Assembly (NCBI GenBank): GCA_947476425.1 | Contig: CANJQJ010000032.1 | Coordinates: forward strand, 1 to 35,298 | DNA: 35,298 bases | Reading direction: 5' to 3' | Source of the DNA: Sphingomonadaceae bacterium | GTDB taxonomy: Bacteria; Pseudomonadota; Alphaproteobacteria; Sphingomonadales; Sphingomonadaceae | In this document: piece after piece, positions 33,250 through 35,298 of the stretch | Layout of the letters: each line of letters opens with the position of its first letter | Numbering within the stretch: the first letter of the stretch is position 1 | Made by a program: the position numbers and the translations under genes | Notes under the pieces: generated by a model | Seen by the model: only the letters and a program-made list of their open reading frames with translations | What the model was told of the DNA's origin: nothing | Databases searched by the model: none

Positions 33250-33624
33250 CTAATCGAGCGCCAAGCGCGCTTTTTCCCAGTTCCGGCCATCGAACGGCCG
33301 AATCATCACGTCAAGGCCATGGTCCGCATCGAGGCATCGAAAATTGATGCTGATCCCTTCCGGATGCGAACGCGGCCGGTAAAAGCTCTTGATTCCGCAC
33401 TGGCTGCAGAAAATGTGCCGCGCCTTGCCCGATCCGAATCGATAGGTCGTCGTCTCGCGCTGCCCTTCAAGCAGCCGAAAGCGCGTATCCGGCACGATCA
33501 GGTGCAGATAGCCCGTCATCGAACAGATCGAGCAATTGCATTCGAGCACCTCGATCGGTCCATCCGGCACATCGGCCTCGAAATGCACCAACCCGCAATG
33601 GCATCCGCCGGTAATCCTGGTCAT
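33250..33624 (-). CDS. GFA-family zinc protein (second copy)
   Basis: 124 residues with GGCHCG, CNCSIC and CSQCG zinc-binding cysteines in the family order. It is shorter than, and clearly different from, the GFA protein at 3405-3851 and lacks that protein's long C-terminal tail (it ends FDGRNWEKARLALD). Function unknown beyond zinc binding and a possible glutathione or small-molecule thiol substrate. It is divergent from the small gene at 33735. Confidence 0.92.
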   Translation of the reverse strand: MTRITGGCHCGLVHFEADVPDGPIEVLECNCSICSMTGYLHLIVPDTRFRLLEGQRETTTYRFGSGKARHIFCSQCGIKSFYRPRSHPEGISINFRCLDADHGLDVMIRPFDGRNWEKARLALD

Positions 33625-33734
33625 GGCGCGTTCCTAGCGCCCGATCGTTGGAGGTGGAAGAGTCGGTTGTTTTCAGAAAGTCGAAAATCACCCGCCGCCT
33701 TGCATTTTTCCGCATCCGCGTGAAAGGCGATCCA

Positions 33735-33995
33735 ATGGACCTCGACGCTCTCCTCTTCCATTATTTCGAGACCGACGACCCGGATTCGATCGATCCCGCT
33801 CGGCTCGAAGACGGCAAGCACCGGCTCGTGATCGATTTCGGAGTCGAGCGCGAATCCGGCCGCCGCTTCGCACTCTGGACGTTGATGGAAGCGTTCGAAA
33901 TGGCCCCGCCCCCGGCCGAAGCGTTCAAGGACGCCCGGCTTCGCCGCGTCGCCGAGGATTATCTGACCGCGGCCTGGCGGCTGGAGCGCGATTGA
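33735..33995 (+). CDS. Small acidic protein of unknown function, first of the trhO unit
   Basis: 86 residues from ATG 33735, which has AAAGGCG upstream; a longer frame from 33648 overlaps the divergent promoter. Sequence: [20 protein letters not shown], then [20 protein letters not shown] and a helical end with [12 protein letters not shown]. No membrane segment, no Cys. I do not recognise a family. Its stop is 1 base before the trhO start, so the two should be co-translated. Confidence 0.75.
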   Translation: MDLDALLFHYFETDDPDSIDPARLEDGKHRLVIDFGVERESGRRFALWTLMEAFEMAPPPAEAFKDARLRRVAEDYLTAAWRLERD

Positions 33996-33996
33996 A

Positions 33997-34950
33997 ATGA
34001 CCGCGATTGAAACAACTGGCCAGAACCTGCCGATCCGCGTCGCCGCGCTCTACTGCTTCACTCCTTTCGAGGATCTCGAAGCAAAGCAACTGGCTCTCGC
34101 CGCGCTTTGCACCGAGCAGGGCGTCAAGGGCACGCTGCTCCTCGCCCGCGAAGGCATCAACGGCACGATCGCTGGCTCCGACGACGGCATCGAGCAGCTG
34201 CTCCTCCATATTCGCGCACTCTGCCCCGATACGCTCGACATCAAGCACTCCCGCGCCGCGAGGATGCCCTTCCACCGCATGAAGGTTCGCCTCAAGCGCG
34301 AGATCGTCACCATGGGCCAGCCCGATATCGATCCACTCCGCGAAGTCGGTCATTATGTCGCGCCCGAGGATTGGAACGCACTCATCGACCAGCCCGACAC
34401 CATCCTGATCGACACCCGCAACGACTACGAAGTCGCCGTCGGCACCTTCGCCAATGCGATCGATCCCGGCACCAAAAGCTTTCGCGATTTCCCTGCATGG
34501 TTCCGCGAACACCGCGCCGAACTGCTTGGCGATGGTCCGCCGCCGAAGATCGCAATGTTCTGCACCGGCGGCATTCGCTGCGAAAAATCGACTGCCTTCC
34601 TCAAGTCCGAAGGCCTCGACGAAGTCTATCATCTCAAGGGCGGCATCCTCAATTACCTCGAGACCATCCCGCCCGAGCAAAGCCGCTGGCAAGGCGAATG
34701 CTTCGTCTTCGACCAGCGAGTCACCATCACCCACGGTCTCGGCCTTGGCACCCATGAACTCTGCCATGCCTGCCGCCAACCGGTAAATGCCGAAGATCGC
34801 GCCTCGCCGCTCTATGTGCCCGGCGTCAGTTGCCCCGCCTGCCATGACGAACGCGATGAGCAACAGCGCGCCGGCTATGCCGAACGCCAACGCCAGGTCC
34901 GCCTCGCCGAAGCGCGCGGCGAAGCCCATGTCGGCGCGACAAGATCCTGA
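33997..34950 (+). CDS. trhO: tRNA uridine(34) hydroxylase TrhO (rhodanese-like, YceA/UPF0176)
   Basis: 317 residues. TrhO adds the hydroxyl in 5-hydroxyuridine at tRNA position 34, using prephenate-independent, oxygen-linked chemistry. An N-terminal ferredoxin-like domain ([13 protein letters not shown]) is followed by the rhodanese domain with the catalytic loop [10 protein letters not shown] (Cys189). The C-terminal cysteines (ELCHACR...SCPACH) form the zinc-like motif of the family. It starts one base after the small gene and its stop overlaps the next ATG. Confidence 0.95.
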   Translation: MTAIETTGQNLPIRVAALYCFTPFEDLEAKQLALAALCTEQGVKGTLLLAREGINGTIAGSDDGIEQLLLHIRALCPDTLDIKHSRAARMPFHRMKVRLKREIVTMGQPDIDPLREVGHYVAPEDWNALIDQPDTILIDTRNDYEVAVGTFANAIDPGTKSFRDFPAWFREHRAELLGDGPPPKIAMFCTGGIRCEKSTAFLKSEGLDEVYHLKGGILNYLETIPPEQSRWQGECFVFDQRVTITHGLGLGTHELCHACRQPVNAEDRASPLYVPGVSCPACHDERDEQQRAGYAERQRQVRLAEARGEAHVGATRS

Positions 34951-35153
34951 TGCGCACCGTTTCCGACAGCACCTCGGTCCGGCTCTATCACATCGGCGAC
35001 GGCGATGACGGTGGCTCGGCGATGACGCTGTTCTACGGCCCACTCGGCGAAGCAATGCTGATCGCGGCCCGCCAGACCAGCGATATCCAGGCCGGCCTCT
35101 ACCTCGCCACCGACAACGACGTCGTCGCCTATCTCGATCTCACCGACGACTAG
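34950..35153 (+). CDS. Small protein of unknown function, last of the trhO unit
   Basis: 67 residues; the ATG overlaps the trhO TGA (TGATG, 34948-34952). It opens [20 protein letters not shown] and continues TLFYGPLGEAMLIAARQ and GLYLATDNDVVAYLDL, a likely beta-rich fold. No signal peptide or Cys. I do not recognise the family. The strict overlap with trhO suggests a linked function or at least co-expression. Confidence 0.72.
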   Translation: MRTVSDSTSVRLYHIGDGDDGGSAMTLFYGPLGEAMLIAARQTSDIQAGLYLATDNDVVAYLDLTDD

Positions 35154-35261
35154 CCCGGATTATTCACCGAGGCCTTGCTGAAGGGTTGGCGGGAGTGGCT
35201 TAAAGCACTGACTTGATGTAGGAAGTTGGGTGTCTAGACCAGCCCCACAGCGAGGCACAAA
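35154..35261. other. Gap before the last gene; possible insertion-sequence end
   Basis: Directly after the trhO unit comes GCCCGGATTATTCACCGAGG (35155-35174), whose GGATTATTCA core resembles IS1380-type terminal repeats as I remember them. TTGATG (35213-35218) with TAGACC 16 bases on is a weak promoter candidate. The partner repeat is outside the window. Confidence 0.3.
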
Positions 35262-35298
35262 ATGCCACAAGCGACCCCCACCAACGGCGATGATATCG
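35262..35298 (+). CDS. Start of an unidentified gene (partial), possibly a transposase
   Basis: ATG at 35262 is preceded by GAGG with good spacing, and the frame MPQATPTNGDDI stays open to the window edge (12 codons). This is too short to identify. The preceding GGATTATTCA-like sequence makes a transposase possible, but a normal chromosomal gene fits equally well. Confidence 0.4.
   Translation, partial: MPQATPTNGDDI

Noticed and set aside
1-35298. CRISPR array, tRNA or rRNA genes
   Set aside because: No regularly spaced direct repeats and no tRNA/rRNA-like segments were noticed by eye on either strand; a tRNAscan or Infernal run would settle this.

Overview
The window is about 35.3 kb of GC-rich DNA. 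It most likely comes from an alphaproteobacterium of the order Sphingomonadales (Sphingomonas or a close relative). That placement is inferred from the protein style (FnrL-type regulator, FixL/FixJ pair, ribosomal protein S16 with a long Ala/Glu tail, P450cam-like P450 with ferredoxin), from GC-rich third codon positions and from the intergenic palindromic repeats. No rRNA, tRNA or CRISPR array is visible.

Layout. The left edge (1-144) is the 3' end of an IS5-like insertion sequence. Next come a peroxiredoxin (+), an exported M2-family peptidase, an alpha/beta hydrolase, a GFA-family zinc protein and aspartate-semialdehyde dehydrogenase (all -). A repeat-rich gap of about 310 bp lies between the GFA gene and asd. 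A DUF2189 membrane protein (+) faces the translation operon ffh-rpsP-rimM-trmD-rplS (-), and a strong terminator separates them.

The centre (10.1-24.5 kb) is a low-oxygen respiration region. hemN (-) and ompW (+) diverge from a promoter region with a good FNR-type site. A compact cbb3 oxidase cluster, ccoN-O-Q-P-G-H-I-S (-), includes two very short genes, ccoQ and ccoS. It sits directly downstream of an FNR/FnrL-type regulator with cysteines for an Fe-S cluster. A queuosine-precursor transporter, a pterin dehydratase and a small unknown gene follow, then a FixL-like haem PAS kinase, FixJ and a MEKHLA-domain (PAS-like) protein. The combined picture is oxygen sensing (FixL haem, FnrL Fe-S), a high-affinity terminal oxidase with its copper and assembly factors, oxygen-independent haem synthesis, and an outer-membrane channel of a family often induced without oxygen.

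The right part (24.9-35.3 kb) is more accessory. It holds an HxlR regulator divergent from a P450cam-like P450 plus 2Fe-2S ferredoxin, an arsR-arsC-acr3 arsenic operon with a candidate operator, and an alr-mlaE-mlaF unit with 4-bp overlaps but no adjacent mlaD. After these come an MHS-type MFS transporter, a second GFA protein and a three-gene unit around trhO. The right edge (from about 35155) looks like the start of another gene, possibly within a second insertion sequence. Many starts were moved from the longest open frame to an internal codon because of Shine-Dalgarno sequences, stop/start overlaps or family N-termini; these choices are stated per gene.
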